DNA from: Ardenticatena maritima
GTDB taxonomy: Bacteria > Chloroflexota > Anaerolineae > Ardenticatenales > Ardenticatenaceae
DNA: 64,000 bases
Reading direction: 5' to 3'
NCBI RefSeq assembly: GCF_001306175.1
Contig: NZ_LGKN01000004.1
Location: forward strand, 434,001 to 498,000
The notes under the pieces are model-generated. The model was given only the letters and a program-made list of their open reading frames with translations, was not told the origin of the DNA and ran no database searches. Positions 34,957 through 43,742 of this stretch are shown one piece after another (positions within the stretch are counted from its first letter, which is position 1; each line of letters opens with the position of its first letter). The position numbers were made by a program, and so were the translations under genes.

Positions 34957-35313
34957 TCAGGCAACCACGCGCGGCACGTCCTTGAATTCGATTAACGTGC
35001 GCCCCTCTTCACGCGACTCAATGTCAATATCGAGCAAACGCCCCTCGTCATCGTAACGCAGCCAGATGTTCACAGGGTCGTTGACGGTGTGTCCGAAAAT
35101 GTCATCGTCACGCCCAACGGTGATGATGATGGCGTCGTCAATGCCATCTTCCAGGTCGGCGTCAATCGCCACCAGCGGTTCGTCTTCCGCCAGCGCCTGG
35201 TCGCCCACGTCTGTGTTCACCACCCGCACGTCCACAGGGCGTCCGGCGTTCTCTTCACTGAGACGCGCCAGGACTGTCGTCCATTCTTCACGCGGCAATC
35301 GTTTGTCGGTCAT
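34957..35313 (-). CDS. DUF5335-like hypothetical protein (118 aa)
   Basis: A small acidic cytosolic protein opening MTDKRLPREEWTTVLARLSEENAGRPVDVRVV, the pattern I associate with DUF5335, then repeated beta-strand-like segments rich in Asp and Glu (PLVAIDADLEDGIDDAIIITVG). Function is unknown. A good AAGGAG precedes the ATG at 35313. It lies between pncB and hsp20 but is separated from both by terminators. Confidence 0.65.
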   Translation of the reverse strand: MTDKRLPREEWTTVLARLSEENAGRPVDVRVVNTDVGDQALAEDEPLVAIDADLEDGIDDAIIITVGRDDDIFGHTVNDPVNIWLRYDDEGRLLDIDIESREEGRTLIEFKDVPRVVA

Positions 35314-35350
35314 CTTGGTCTCCTTTCCTCTGCTCCTGTTGATGGGCTTG

Positions 35351-35388
35351 AAAAAACAACGCGGGACGCGTATTAGACGTCCCGCGTT
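35351..35388 (-). terminator. terminator of hsp20
   Basis: Perfect 11-bp arms AACGCGGGACG / CGTCCCGCGTT around a 9-base loop, then GTTTTTT on the reverse strand. Confidence 0.9.
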
Positions 35389-35412
35389 GCCGGAGGTGTT
35401 CAGGCTGGTGCA

Positions 35413-35853
35413 TTACTTCTTGATTTTGATCTTGCGCGGCTTGGCTTGCTCAACCTTCGGGAAGTGGACAACGACCACACCGTTCTTGAATTCAGCCTGC
35501 GCCTTGTCAGCGTTGACTTCGACAGGCAGCGCCACTTGGCGATAGAACTTGCCATAGCGGCGTTCGCGGATGTGGTAGTCGCGTTCCTTTTCTTCGCGTT
35601 CTTCGGTGTGTTCCGCGCGAATCACGACCGTGTTGTTCTGCACTTCGATGTCCACTTCATCCGGCGAGAAGCCCGGCAGCGTCGCTTCAAGCACCAGTTC
35701 CTTGTCCGTTTCGTACAGGTTGATGGGCATTGACGCGAAGGTGTCTTCACCAGCCGTCAGCCATGCCGGTCGCAGGAACGATTCTTCAAACAGGCGATCC
35801 ATCGCATCGCGAATGCTCAGCATTTCGCGGAACGGGTCCCAGCGAGTCAGCAT
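35413..35853 (-). CDS. small heat shock protein, Hsp20/alpha-crystallin family
   Basis: A 146-residue ATP-independent holdase chaperone. N-terminal LTRWDPFREMLSIRDAMDRLFEESF is typical of bacterial class A small heat shock proteins, the alpha-crystallin beta sandwich runs from about residue 43 to 135 (YETDKELVLEATLPGFSPDEVDIEV; VALPVEVNADKAQAEFKNGVVVVHFPK with the GVL-like turn), and the basic tail ends KPRKIKIKK. AAGGAGGT eight bases before the ATG at 35853 selects the start. It is probably heat-induced; the upstream TTCTAA repeat at 35926-35964 is shared with the DnaJ-like gene. Confidence 0.93.
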   Translation of the reverse strand: MLTRWDPFREMLSIRDAMDRLFEESFLRPAWLTAGEDTFASMPINLYETDKELVLEATLPGFSPDEVDIEVQNNTVVIRAEHTEEREEKERDYHIRERRYGKFYRQVALPVEVNADKAQAEFKNGVVVVHFPKVEQAKPRKIKIKK

Positions 35854-35925
35854 AGGCCTCACCTCCTTTCGTCAGGGATTTTGTCACTCCTGGACAAATC
35901 CGCCTTTACATGTACGCAGGGGCTG

Positions 35926-35964
35926 TTAGAAACTCATAAACGCAGTGCTAGAAGAGTGTTAGAA
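35926..35964 (-). promoter_or_regulatory. helix-phased TTCTAA repeat upstream of hsp20
   Basis: On the reverse strand TTCTAA (35959-35964), TTCTAG (35948-35953) and TTCTAA (35926-35931) are spaced 11 and 22 bp apart, on one face of the helix. The first two form TTCTAACACTCTTCTA, matched upstream of the DnaJ-like gene (56607-56623). Confidence 0.55.
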
Positions 35965-35978
35965 TTGGGGGAAAACAA

Positions 35979-36012
35979 GGGCCTGGCTGGTGTTGCACAA
36001 CCAGCTAGGCCT
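35979..36012 (-). terminator. terminator of the glycogen synthase gene
   Basis: Reverse transcript AGGCCTAGCTGGT / ACCAGCCAGGCCCT with a small internal mismatch and 7-base loop, followed by TGTTTTCC. Confidence 0.7.
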
Positions 36013-36023
36013 GATATTCAGAT

Positions 36024-37775
36024 TCAGAGCGCCGCCAACGCCGGCAGAAAGTAGTCGCGCACGACGACATCCCACGACATGCGTTGCGCCAGCGCAAAGC
36101 CGCTTTCGAGCAGGTCGGTCTCGGCTTCACGTGTGCGCGGCAAGCGCTCCGCAAGCACCGCCGCGACTTTACGCGCCGTTGCGGCTTCGATCATATCGCG
36201 CGTCTGCTGTCCAATCGCCAGCAAATGCGGAATGTCAAGATGTAACGCCGCAACCGGCGTCACATAGTCAGCCACGACAACGTTGGGCAATGAACCGCCC
36301 CCGGCTTTCTCCACAAACCCGACGCACCCGCAAACGTTGCTCACACAGCAGAGGGCGCCGGCGGTAAGCGGTTCAACTTGCGCAATGCCAAAGGGTTCAT
36401 AAATGGATTGTCCAAATTCCACATGCGTGCCGTGCCGCAAGTCGGAAAACTGCATCTCGGCGGGCATACGCCGCCCACACCGTTCGCGGTCCCAGCCAAA
36501 CTGGTTGACGAGCACAATGCGCGTCGCCCGCGCACGCCGATTGAAGGCTTCAATGGCGCGGTAGTAGTCCACTTCCAGCCCCACCAGGTCGCCGTTGTCG
36601 GCGCGATGATAGACAGGCCAGCCATATTCGGCTTCCCAGCGCCATACGTCCTCGGCGCGTCGTCCGGTGGGAATGGCGGAACTGAGCGTGAAGAGCACAG
36701 CACTTTCGCCACGCGCCGCCAGCAAGCCATCCAGGTGCTCCATCACGCGGATATCGCGCCAAAGGGCTTTGCTGACCACCATGCGCGTGACGTGGCTCAA
36801 TATCCACGTGGGGCGCACGCCGAGCAGGTTTTGGGCGTAGGTGCGCAAGCGCTCGGTGCTGGCATGGCGGGCGTCCAGCGAGAGGGGGTGCGCGGGCACG
36901 CCGTTGTAAACCAAATCAATACGGCGCTGGGCAAACTGCGGCGCCAGAAAACGCAACTCGTCAACAACCAAATCGCCCACGGCAAAAAACCCGTCAAATG
37001 CAGCGGCAGCCATCACCAGCGCATGCTTGAAGTAGTGCGATTGGTCGCCAAACACATCTGGCAGAAACAGCCCCTGGTCGCGGGCGGTGTACATGACGTT
37101 GTAGAAACGTGTATCATGACCGGGGTGGTTTTCAACCAGCGGGCGCACGGTCGCCACTTCGTGTGCGTAGAAAACGGTTTTGTACGCGCCCGGTACGTGG
37201 CGTGCGGCGCTCAGCGCCAGCGGCACACCCAGCCACTCATGAGCAATCATCACCGCCCGCGGCGGGGTATGCCCCACAACCGCCTGCAACGCCGCTAGCG
37301 ACGGTTCCGCCGCGCGGATGAAGGTTTCATATTCGGGGTTGTGTTCGTATTTGTAACTGTCAATCCCGTAGCGTTCCCACAAATGGTACTTGTAATCGCG
37401 CACCACATCATCGCGCACGTGGCGCGCATCCACCAACAGCACTTCATGCTCATGCTCGCCAAAACGGCGCGTTCCGTAGAGCACCGCCACGTGAAAATCC
37501 ATCTCAACCCGTGTGAGCGCCTGCGCCAGCGCTTCGGGCAGATCGTACACGCCCGCACTGCTGAAATAGCGTACTCGCAACCCGTTGCGCGGCGCAAAAA
37601 GCCGTTCCATCTCGGTCGCATTGTCACGGTTGAAAGGCCCCACCAGCACGGTGCGCTGCACCGCCGCATTGTAAGCAGGTTCGCGCAACATGCCGTCGAG
37701 CACAGCGCCAATCCCGCCAACCTTGACGCCGGCTTCATGTGTAGCATGGACAATCAGGTCGAACGTGTCGGTCAT
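36024..37775 (-). CDS. GT5-like glycogen/starch synthase
   Basis: A 583-residue GT-B glycosyltransferase. The N-terminal HEAGVKVGGIGAVLDGML holds the K-x-G-G loop of glycogen synthases that binds the nucleotide diphosphate, AHEWLGVPLAL is the acceptor region, and FGQSIYEPFGIAQVEPLTAG gives the E-x7-E pair of the retaining mechanism. It should lengthen alpha-1,4-glucan using ADP- or UDP-glucose. GGAGG precedes the ATG at 37775, 15 bases after the TolB-like gene, so the two are co-transcribed. No branching enzyme or glgC is in the window. Confidence 0.82.
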   Translation of the reverse strand: MTDTFDLIVHATHEAGVKVGGIGAVLDGMLREPAYNAAVQRTVLVGPFNRDNATEMERLFAPRNGLRVRYFSSAGVYDLPEALAQALTRVEMDFHVAVLYGTRRFGEHEHEVLLVDARHVRDDVVRDYKYHLWERYGIDSYKYEHNPEYETFIRAAEPSLAALQAVVGHTPPRAVMIAHEWLGVPLALSAARHVPGAYKTVFYAHEVATVRPLVENHPGHDTRFYNVMYTARDQGLFLPDVFGDQSHYFKHALVMAAAAFDGFFAVGDLVVDELRFLAPQFAQRRIDLVYNGVPAHPLSLDARHASTERLRTYAQNLLGVRPTWILSHVTRMVVSKALWRDIRVMEHLDGLLAARGESAVLFTLSSAIPTGRRAEDVWRWEAEYGWPVYHRADNGDLVGLEVDYYRAIEAFNRRARATRIVLVNQFGWDRERCGRRMPAEMQFSDLRHGTHVEFGQSIYEPFGIAQVEPLTAGALCCVSNVCGCVGFVEKAGGGSLPNVVVADYVTPVAALHLDIPHLLAIGQQTRDMIEAATARKVAAVLAERLPRTREAETDLLESGFALAQRMSWDVVVRDYFLPALAAL

Positions 37776-37790
37776 ACAGCCTCCATCTCG

Positions 37791-39482
37791 TTAGCGGTCA
37801 AGGACGTACCAGGTTGTGGTTTGTTGCATTTCGGGCGGAACGGGAATGGCTTTGGCGCGCACATACCAGAGCGGAATTGCGCGTTCGACCAGGTGCGGCC
37901 AATCAAACCAGCGTTGCAACTCTTCGGGCGTGTAGAGTTCTTGCATCGCCGCCCACCAGGTCAGCCCATCGGTGCGCTGATAATGCCAGTATTCAAGCGC
38001 GTTCTTGTCGGTGCGCCAGTCAAAATCAGCATCTTCGTAGGAAGAAATACGCAACCAGCCTTCATCGCGCGCCAAGGTTGTAAAATCCACGTAGTACCCG
38101 TCGAGAAAGCCACGCGGTGCGCCCCCTTCGCCTGGGTACAACTCCCAACGGGCGGCATAACTGAAATCCCACGGTTGCTCGGTCAGCGGTTCGCCGCACG
38201 AACCATCTTGCACGCGGCAACGCAACCACAAACGCCAAAACACTTCGCCGTTGCGGTCTTCACGCACCACTTCCAGCCAGGCGTAGCGCCCACGCCACCC
38301 AATATCCCACAACGTATCCACCGCGCGCCCGGCTTTGTGCCACGAAAGATAGTCACTATCGCCTGTTTCGAGGTTGAGCGGGCGCAGAGCATCGCTTATG
38401 TCAACCAGAAAATCAATGCCGCTTGCCTGCCACACGCGCTCACGCAAGCGGCGAAAACTTTCAGCCACCTTGCTGCTCAGCCGCACCGTCGAGTAGGGAA
38501 TGCCCAGCGAAAACTCAGGCAATTCGACGATTTCAGCGGGCTCATCGTCGGATTGAGGCGCAGGCGGCGCAAGCGGCGGAACCGTTTGGGCGTAGGCGCG
38601 CAACAAGGTTTCATCGGGCGTGCCCCACGCCAGGCCGCGCACGGTTTCAGGCATGGGCGGCGAGCGCCGTTCAGGCCAGGTGCGCCCTTCGACATCGCGG
38701 GCTTGCATGAGGGTTGCGGCTTCGCTCCGCGGTTCCAGCCAACGCACCTCGCGCCCATCGGGCGAAACAGCCGGTTCCAGCGCCGTGTTCACCAGATTGA
38801 GCGGCTGCCATGTGTCCGTCTCCGGCGTCCAGACGCCAACTTGCGTCTCGCGCCCAAGGGTGCGCTGAAGCACCAATCGCCCATCTGGAAGGTAGTGCGG
38901 GTGGCGCTCCTCGCCGTCACTCACCAACAGCGGCGCCACATCACCTGTCGCCAGGTCAAGCGCGAACAGGTCGCCTGTGCCGTTGCGTGTCGAAATGAAT
39001 GCAAGAGCGCGTCCATCGGGCGACCAGGCGGGCGAGAACTCATGCGCGGGTGAGTCGGCGGTGAGGTTTTGCAGGCTCCCATCGCGGAGGTCAAGCAGGA
39101 AGATATCCAAATCGCCGGCGCGTTGCGAAACAAACGCCAGACGTGTGCCATCAGGCGACCAAGCCGGTTCGCCGTCATAGTGGGGGTCGGTGGTCAAGCG
39201 TGTTTCACTGCCGTCGCGCAGGTCGAGCAGATACACATCCCAGTTCTTGGCGCGCCGCGCCGCATACGCCAGACGCGTGCCATCGGGCGACCAGACGGGG
39301 TCACGCTCATCATCGGGGGTAGCGGTCAGGCGAACCCAGGCGCCGCCATCCGCCGGTTGCGCCCAAATGTCGTCTTGCCCATCCAAACGGCGCGTTGCCA
39401 CAAGCCAGCCGCCGCCGTCGGCGTACACCGTGTGGGGCCACAAAATAAAAATGAAGAAAAAGAGCATCCATCGTTTGTTCAT
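37791..39482 (-). CDS. exported TolB-like beta-propeller protein with C-terminal domain
   Basis: A 563-residue secreted protein. A signal peptide (MNKRWMLFFFIFILWPHTVYA) leads to about four to six WD40-like TolB blades of the form PVWSPDGTRLAYAARR, PAWSPDGTRLAFVSQR, PAWSPDGRALAFISTR (residues 40-290), then a 250-residue domain without a family I recognise (RLSSKVAESFRRLRERVWQASGIDFLVD, WHKAGRAVDTLWDIGWRGRYAWLEV). The latter resembles peptidase- or amidase-type folds only loosely. The start is the ATG at 39482 and has no Shine-Dalgarno; the mRNA is probably leaderless. It precedes the glycogen synthase gene. Confidence 0.75.
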   Translation of the reverse strand: MNKRWMLFFFIFILWPHTVYADGGGWLVATRRLDGQDDIWAQPADGGAWVRLTATPDDERDPVWSPDGTRLAYAARRAKNWDVYLLDLRDGSETRLTTDPHYDGEPAWSPDGTRLAFVSQRAGDLDIFLLDLRDGSLQNLTADSPAHEFSPAWSPDGRALAFISTRNGTGDLFALDLATGDVAPLLVSDGEERHPHYLPDGRLVLQRTLGRETQVGVWTPETDTWQPLNLVNTALEPAVSPDGREVRWLEPRSEAATLMQARDVEGRTWPERRSPPMPETVRGLAWGTPDETLLRAYAQTVPPLAPPAPQSDDEPAEIVELPEFSLGIPYSTVRLSSKVAESFRRLRERVWQASGIDFLVDISDALRPLNLETGDSDYLSWHKAGRAVDTLWDIGWRGRYAWLEVVREDRNGEVFWRLWLRCRVQDGSCGEPLTEQPWDFSYAARWELYPGEGGAPRGFLDGYYVDFTTLARDEGWLRISSYEDADFDWRTDKNALEYWHYQRTDGLTWWAAMQELYTPEELQRWFDWPHLVERAIPLWYVRAKAIPVPPEMQQTTTWYVLDR

Positions 39483-39489
39483 GCCGGTT

Positions 39490-39517
39490 AGTATAGAATG
39501 CTCCCCATACGCGTCAA
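39490..39517 (-). promoter_or_regulatory. promoter abutting the TolB-like gene (leaderless)
   Basis: Reverse strand TTGACG (39512-39517), 16 bases, TATACT (39490-39495). Only 7 bases separate the -10 from the ATG at 39482, so transcription should start at the start codon. Confidence 0.7.
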
Positions 39518-39605
39518 AAGGAGATATGCCATATGGCACTCGCCCGCCATTGAAACTCATGGTACACTCAGCGCACGGACAAACCAACCAAGCAGGAGGT
39601 CCAAC

Positions 39606-40526
39606 ATGAGACCCATCCTCGTCCCCCTCGATAGTTCCGAACTGGCTGAACAAGCGTTGCCGTTGGCGCTTTCTCTGGCGCAAAAGAGTGGGCGCCCGCT
39701 GGTGCTGCTCTATGTGACGCCAATGCCCGTTGTGGAGTTTATTCCGCTCCCAACCGGGGAAACGTTGGCGCTGGATGAACAACTCGCCTTGCTGAACGAA
39801 ACCGGGCGCACATACCTGGAAGGGGTTGCGCAGCGCCTCAAGCCCTTCGGGGTGGAGGTTGAAACGCTGGTGCTGGAAGGTTCGGCGGGTGAAGTCATCG
39901 CCGAGGTTGCCGATGAGCGGCATGTGTTTGCCACCGTCATGGCCACGCATGGACGTGCCGGGCTGGCACGGTGGGCGTTGGGCAGTGTTGCCGACCGCGT
40001 CATCCGGCTGACACGCCACCCGGTGTTGCTGGTGCGCCCCCGCGATACCCAAACCACGCTTGAACCGGCGCATCTGCACCGCCTGCTCGTCCCCCTGGAC
40101 GGAAGCGAATTGTCCGAACGTGCGCTGACGTACGCCCGCATCCTTGCGCGTCTGTACAACGCGGAAATCCATCTCCTGCACGTTCTCTCCCTGCCCATTT
40201 CGGGGCTTGCAGGGCTTGAAGCCGGTCCTGTGGAAGCGGCCTATTGGGCAAGCATACGCGAAGAAGGAGAGCGCTACCTGGAGCGCATCGCGGCACAACT
40301 GCGCGAAGAAGGGTTCACCGTGCAGACCGCCTTGCGCACCGAACCGATAGCGGACGCCATTTTGCAGTACGAGGAAGAAGCCGCGATAGACCTGGTGGTG
40401 ATGACGACACACGCACGCAGTGGGCTGACACGTGCCATTTTGGGGAGTGTCACCGACCGCGTTGTGCGGGGTGGGAAAGCGCCGGTACTCGTCCTCAATC
40501 CAGAAACAGAGTTTGACGAGGAGTAG
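39606..40526 (+). CDS. tandem-domain universal stress protein
   Basis: A 306-residue protein made of two UspA domains. Domain one (residues 1-150) opens ILVPLDSSELAEQALPLA and has ATHGRAGLARWALGSVADRVI near 115; domain two (about 155-300) repeats LLVPLDGSELSERALTYA and THARSGLTRAILGSVTDRVV. The GSVxxRV loops are the nucleotide-phosphate sites of ATP-binding Usp proteins. AGGAGGT five bases before the ATG fixes the start. It is divergent from the TolB-like gene and converges on the next gene 3 bases away. Confidence 0.92.
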   Translation: MRPILVPLDSSELAEQALPLALSLAQKSGRPLVLLYVTPMPVVEFIPLPTGETLALDEQLALLNETGRTYLEGVAQRLKPFGVEVETLVLEGSAGEVIAEVADERHVFATVMATHGRAGLARWALGSVADRVIRLTRHPVLLVRPRDTQTTLEPAHLHRLLVPLDGSELSERALTYARILARLYNAEIHLLHVLSLPISGLAGLEAGPVEAAYWASIREEGERYLERIAAQLREEGFTVQTALRTEPIADAILQYEEEAAIDLVVMTTHARSGLTRAILGSVTDRVVRGGKAPVLVLNPETEFDEE

Positions 40527-40529
40527 ATC

Positions 40530-41741
40530 CTATTCAAACATCGCCACTTCCGCTACGCGTATGGGCGTTTCATCATCGGCGGTCTCCGCCAGGTGCCACG
40601 CCTGCAACAATTCATCTGCCAGGCGCGTGGGAGTGAACGTCTCGGGAACACCTCCCACCCACGATTCAATACGATGCGCTGCCAGAATGGTGCGCACTTT
40701 GTTGGCGACAAAGTGCGCACCTTCGCGTGAGGCACGCCACAATAAAATGAAGAGCCCATCGCGTACTGCAAACACCTCATCACGAGCGCGTAATTCGCGC
40801 TTGAGCATCTCCATCTCATGCGAGGAAAGCCGGCGTGAAGTACGCACCGCCAACACGGAGACGGGCACATTGGCTTGCAAGGCTTCAACCAAAATCGGCG
40901 CCCAACGGCGACGCAAGAAGAGCGCCGCATCATTGACCCCCGGCGGTGTCGCGGCGGCAATCGGCGCCGCCCCCTCTTCGTAGGTCTGCAAGACCGCCTG
41001 GTCCGCAGCCATCGCCACAGCGGCCAAACTCTCACCATCGGTTGGGTAGAGCCCCACGCCAATGCGGCTCGATAGCGCGAACATCGAACGCAAGAGCGCC
41101 TGAATATGCTCCGCGGCGCGCAATGCACCATGATAATCCGTATCCCAAATCAAGACCCACAACCCATCGCGCACGGCGAGAAAATCATCATGCAAGCGCA
41201 AATGCAAACGGAGTGTTTCGCGTTCTGTGTAGGTGAGAGGACGAATGGTGTGGACCGACAAGAGTGCGAACTGTTTGCCTTCATCCTGCGCACGGCGCAC
41301 ATGCGATGACCACACCGTCAACAAACGTTGCAATCCATCTTCGCGAGACGGCAATAAGCGCGGCACAAACTCCGGCGCGAGTCGCCACACGGTCCCCAAC
41401 AACACAACTTGCGAACCCAACGCCAGCCAGCTTCCCACACCGCGCGCGCCAAACGCGAAGACGGCCGCCAGGCATCCCGCAACGATGAGCAGGGCGCTTC
41501 CCAACAAACCATACGTTGTGGTTTGCGTGGGGCGGTTGATATGCATGAACGCCGCAACGATTTGCACGATCAACGCGCCGGCAAGCAAAAGAAGGCAGAG
41601 GAGCAAGAAGGACGGTGTATCCGGCTGAAGCAACTGAGCGGCGGCGCTGAGCGTTCTCCACCACTCAGCAAAAAAGAAGCTAAAAAACGTTGTGAGAGAT
41701 GCGCCAAGAATGATATGCTCATGCCAGCGTATGTGGGACAT
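40530..41741 (-). CDS. membrane protein with two degenerate GGDEF-like domains
   Basis: A 403-residue protein with about four N-terminal membrane segments (residues 8-120) and two cytosolic repeats (about 145-255 and 285-400). The first repeat ends IGVGLYPTDGESLAAVAMAADQAVLQ, the C-terminal pattern of GGDEF domains (IGVA-YP-DG-AD-A). Where GGDEF should stand each repeat has AVRDGLWVLIW (Arg191-Gly193) or AVRDGLFILLW (Arg327-Gly329). The Gly-Gly-Asp/Glu catalytic residues are gone, so it should not make cyclic di-GMP but may bind it or dimerise. The start at 41741 is chosen from the membrane segment; its ribosome site is weak. Confidence 0.65.
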   Translation of the reverse strand: MSHIRWHEHIILGASLTTFFSFFFAEWWRTLSAAAQLLQPDTPSFLLLCLLLLAGALIVQIVAAFMHINRPTQTTTYGLLGSALLIVAGCLAAVFAFGARGVGSWLALGSQVVLLGTVWRLAPEFVPRLLPSREDGLQRLLTVWSSHVRRAQDEGKQFALLSVHTIRPLTYTERETLRLHLRLHDDFLAVRDGLWVLIWDTDYHGALRAAEHIQALLRSMFALSSRIGVGLYPTDGESLAAVAMAADQAVLQTYEEGAAPIAAATPPGVNDAALFLRRRWAPILVEALQANVPVSVLAVRTSRRLSSHEMEMLKRELRARDEVFAVRDGLFILLWRASREGAHFVANKVRTILAAHRIESWVGGVPETFTPTRLADELLQAWHLAETADDETPIRVAEVAMFE

Positions 41742-41828
41742 AACGAGCCGCTCGCCTCTGCTGTAATTGACTTTGACAACACGACTATATCCCAAACCCA
41801 CTCAACACGCAACGCCGCCACAAAAAAA

Positions 41829-41855
41829 GCGCGACGCCCTTGCGAGACGCCGCGC
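41829..41855 (-). terminator. terminator of the AIM24-like gene
   Basis: Reverse transcript GCGCGGCG / CGTCGCGC with an 11-base loop, followed by TTTTTTT. Confidence 0.8.
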
Positions 41856-41879
41856 CTGAACCTGCGTTGTGTGAGAAGG

Positions 41880-42653
41880 TTAGAAGTCCGTATCACCGCC
41901 CAAAATGGAGCCAAGCACCCCGCCGCCCAAACCGGCCACGCCTTTGCGTTCACCCCGCGCGACAGAGCCCGCCGCCGCCATCACACGGTCAGCCAGGCGT
42001 GAAAACGGGAGGCTCTGCAAATACACCTTGCCGGGCCCTTTCAGACTGGCGAGGAAAAGCCCCTCGCCGCCAAACAGCGCGTTTTTGAAACCACCCACAA
42101 ACTGAATGTCATACGTCACGGTTGGCGAAAACGCGACCAAACAGCCTGTATCAACGCGCAGGCTTTCACCAGCCGCCAGTGTGCGTTCCACAATCGTGCC
42201 GCCGGCATGGACAAACGCCAGCCCATCGCCGCGCAAGCGTTGCAAGATGAAGCCTTCACCACCGAACAACCCAGCACCCAGCCGCTTGGTAAACGCCACT
42301 TCAATGTCAATTCCCTTGGCGGCGCAGAGGAAGGAATCCTTCTGGCAGAGATACTCCCCACCCACTTCACTCAAATCAAGCGGAATGATTTTGCCAGGAT
42401 AGGGGGCGCTAAACGCAACGGCTGCTTTCGTTTCACCCTTGTTGTAGAATGTGGTGATGAAAAAACTTTCGCCGGCAATCGCGCGTTTCAAGCCCTTCAA
42501 CAATCCACCGCCCGTGGTGGTTTGCATCTCAATGCCATCGCTCATGTAGAGCATCGCGCCCGCTTCGGCCTGCACACCTTCGCCCTTGTCCAGGCGAATT
42601 TCGACCAACTGCATGTCGTCGCCGTAAATCTGGTAATCAATCACATCAGCCAT
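41880..42653 (-). CDS. TIGR00266/AIM24 family protein
   Basis: A 257-residue protein of tandem beta-sandwich repeats. [65 protein letters not shown] and [28 protein letters not shown] are family hallmarks; the C-terminus is glycine-rich ([16 protein letters not shown]). The family is widespread and its role is unclear, though membrane or mitochondrial organisation is reported for eukaryotic AIM24. GGAGGT eight bases upstream fixes the ATG at 42653. Confidence 0.88.
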   Translation of the reverse strand: MADVIDYQIYGDDMQLVEIRLDKGEGVQAEAGAMLYMSDGIEMQTTTGGGLLKGLKRAIAGESFFITTFYNKGETKAAVAFSAPYPGKIIPLDLSEVGGEYLCQKDSFLCAAKGIDIEVAFTKRLGAGLFGGEGFILQRLRGDGLAFVHAGGTIVERTLAAGESLRVDTGCLVAFSPTVTYDIQFVGGFKNALFGGEGLFLASLKGPGKVYLQSLPFSRLADRVMAAAGSVARGERKGVAGLGGGVLGSILGGDTDF

Positions 42654-42784
42654 GGGGGGACCTCCTTTCATCAACTCGGTGAAAAAGCAACAGAACCAAT
42701 CATGTGTACGTAGTGCGCAGAGGATAGTTGCGGTTCCACGAGTATCGTATCGTCTGCCAACCCAACCGACAAACGGAGTCGCTT

Positions 42785-43732
42785 ATGGGAACACTTGTGC
42801 GCGTTGAGCACCTGACGAAGCGCTATGCCAGTGGCACGCTTGCCGTGGACAATGTCTCTTTCACGATTGAAGAAGGCGAAACTTTCAGTCTCTTGGGACC
42901 CAACGGCGCGGGCAAAACGACACTCCTCTCCATGCTCAGCGGCATCCTCGCCCCAACCAGTGGCGACGCCTTCATCGGCGAGTATTCCATCCGCCACGCC
43001 CCTCTGGCAGCCAAGCGCCTCATCGGCGTTGTTCCCCAAGAAATCGCGCTCTACCCCACGCTCACCGCACGCCAGAATCTGGCGTTTTGGGGCGGCTTGT
43101 ACGACTTGCAAGGGACAACACTCCGCGCCCGTATCGAAGAAGCCCTGGAAATTGTGGGCTTGCGCGAGCATGCGAATGAGCGCGTCGAAACGTTCTCAGG
43201 CGGGATGAAGCGTCGCCTCAACATCGCCGCCGGCTTGCTTCACCAACCGCGCCTGCTCTTGCTTGATGAGCCGACGGTTGGCATTGACCCCCAAAGCCGC
43301 CGCCGCATCCTCGACACCGTCAAGCGCTTCAACGAACACGGCATGACGGTTCTTTACACGACGCACTACATGGAAGAAGCCGAAGAACTTTCGCATCGCA
43401 TCGCCATTATGGACCACGGGCATATCATCGCGTTGGGCACGCTGGACGAATTGCGGCAATTGGTTGGCGAACATGAAAGCATACGCATCACTCTGCGCGA
43501 AACCGCCGATGAAGAAGCCACCCGCCGCGTACTGGCTGAAATTCCATCCATCGAAAACGCCACGCTCACCGACCACCACATCACGGCGCTTGTTCCCAAT
43601 GCCGCCGCCGCCTTGCCCGCCATCGCCACCCACCTCAGCCAACACCACATCCCGATTAGCGCCATTGAAATCGAACGTCCCGACCTCGAAGCAGTCTTTC
43701 TCCACCTGACCGGTCGGTCTTTACGCGATTGA
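42785..43732 (+). CDS. ABC exporter ATPase (drug/lipid type)
   Basis: A 315-residue ATPase of the DrrA/CcmA-like ABC-2 class. Walker A is GPNGAGKTT, the Q-loop PQEIALYPTLT, signature FSGGMKRR, Walker B LLLLDEPTVGID and switch His in YTTHYMEEAEEL. A C-terminal domain of about 80 residues (HESIRITLRETADEE...LEAVFLHLTGR) is the DrrA-type extension that pairs with the permease. CGGAG precedes the ATG at 42785. It drives the permeases at 43743 and probably 47087. Confidence 0.92.
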   Translation: MGTLVRVEHLTKRYASGTLAVDNVSFTIEEGETFSLLGPNGAGKTTLLSMLSGILAPTSGDAFIGEYSIRHAPLAAKRLIGVVPQEIALYPTLTARQNLAFWGGLYDLQGTTLRARIEEALEIVGLREHANERVETFSGGMKRRLNIAAGLLHQPRLLLLDEPTVGIDPQSRRRILDTVKRFNEHGMTVLYTTHYMEEAEELSHRIAIMDHGHIIALGTLDELRQLVGEHESIRITLRETADEEATRRVLAEIPSIENATLTDHHITALVPNAAAALPAIATHLSQHHIPISAIEIERPDLEAVFLHLTGRSLRD

Positions 43733-43742
43733 GGAGGCCCGC

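Noticed and set aside
35920-35970. CIRCE element (TTAGCACTC-N9-GAGTGCTAA) upstream of hsp20
   Set aside because: TAACACTC and TAGCACT occur, but the second half-site and spacing do not fit; the TTCTAA repeat describes the region better.
39483-40412. N-terminal extension of the TolB-like gene by 310 codons
   Set aside because: The extension runs antisense through the universal stress protein gene and lacks a signal peptide; the ATG at 39482 begins a clear signal sequence and sits just behind a promoter.
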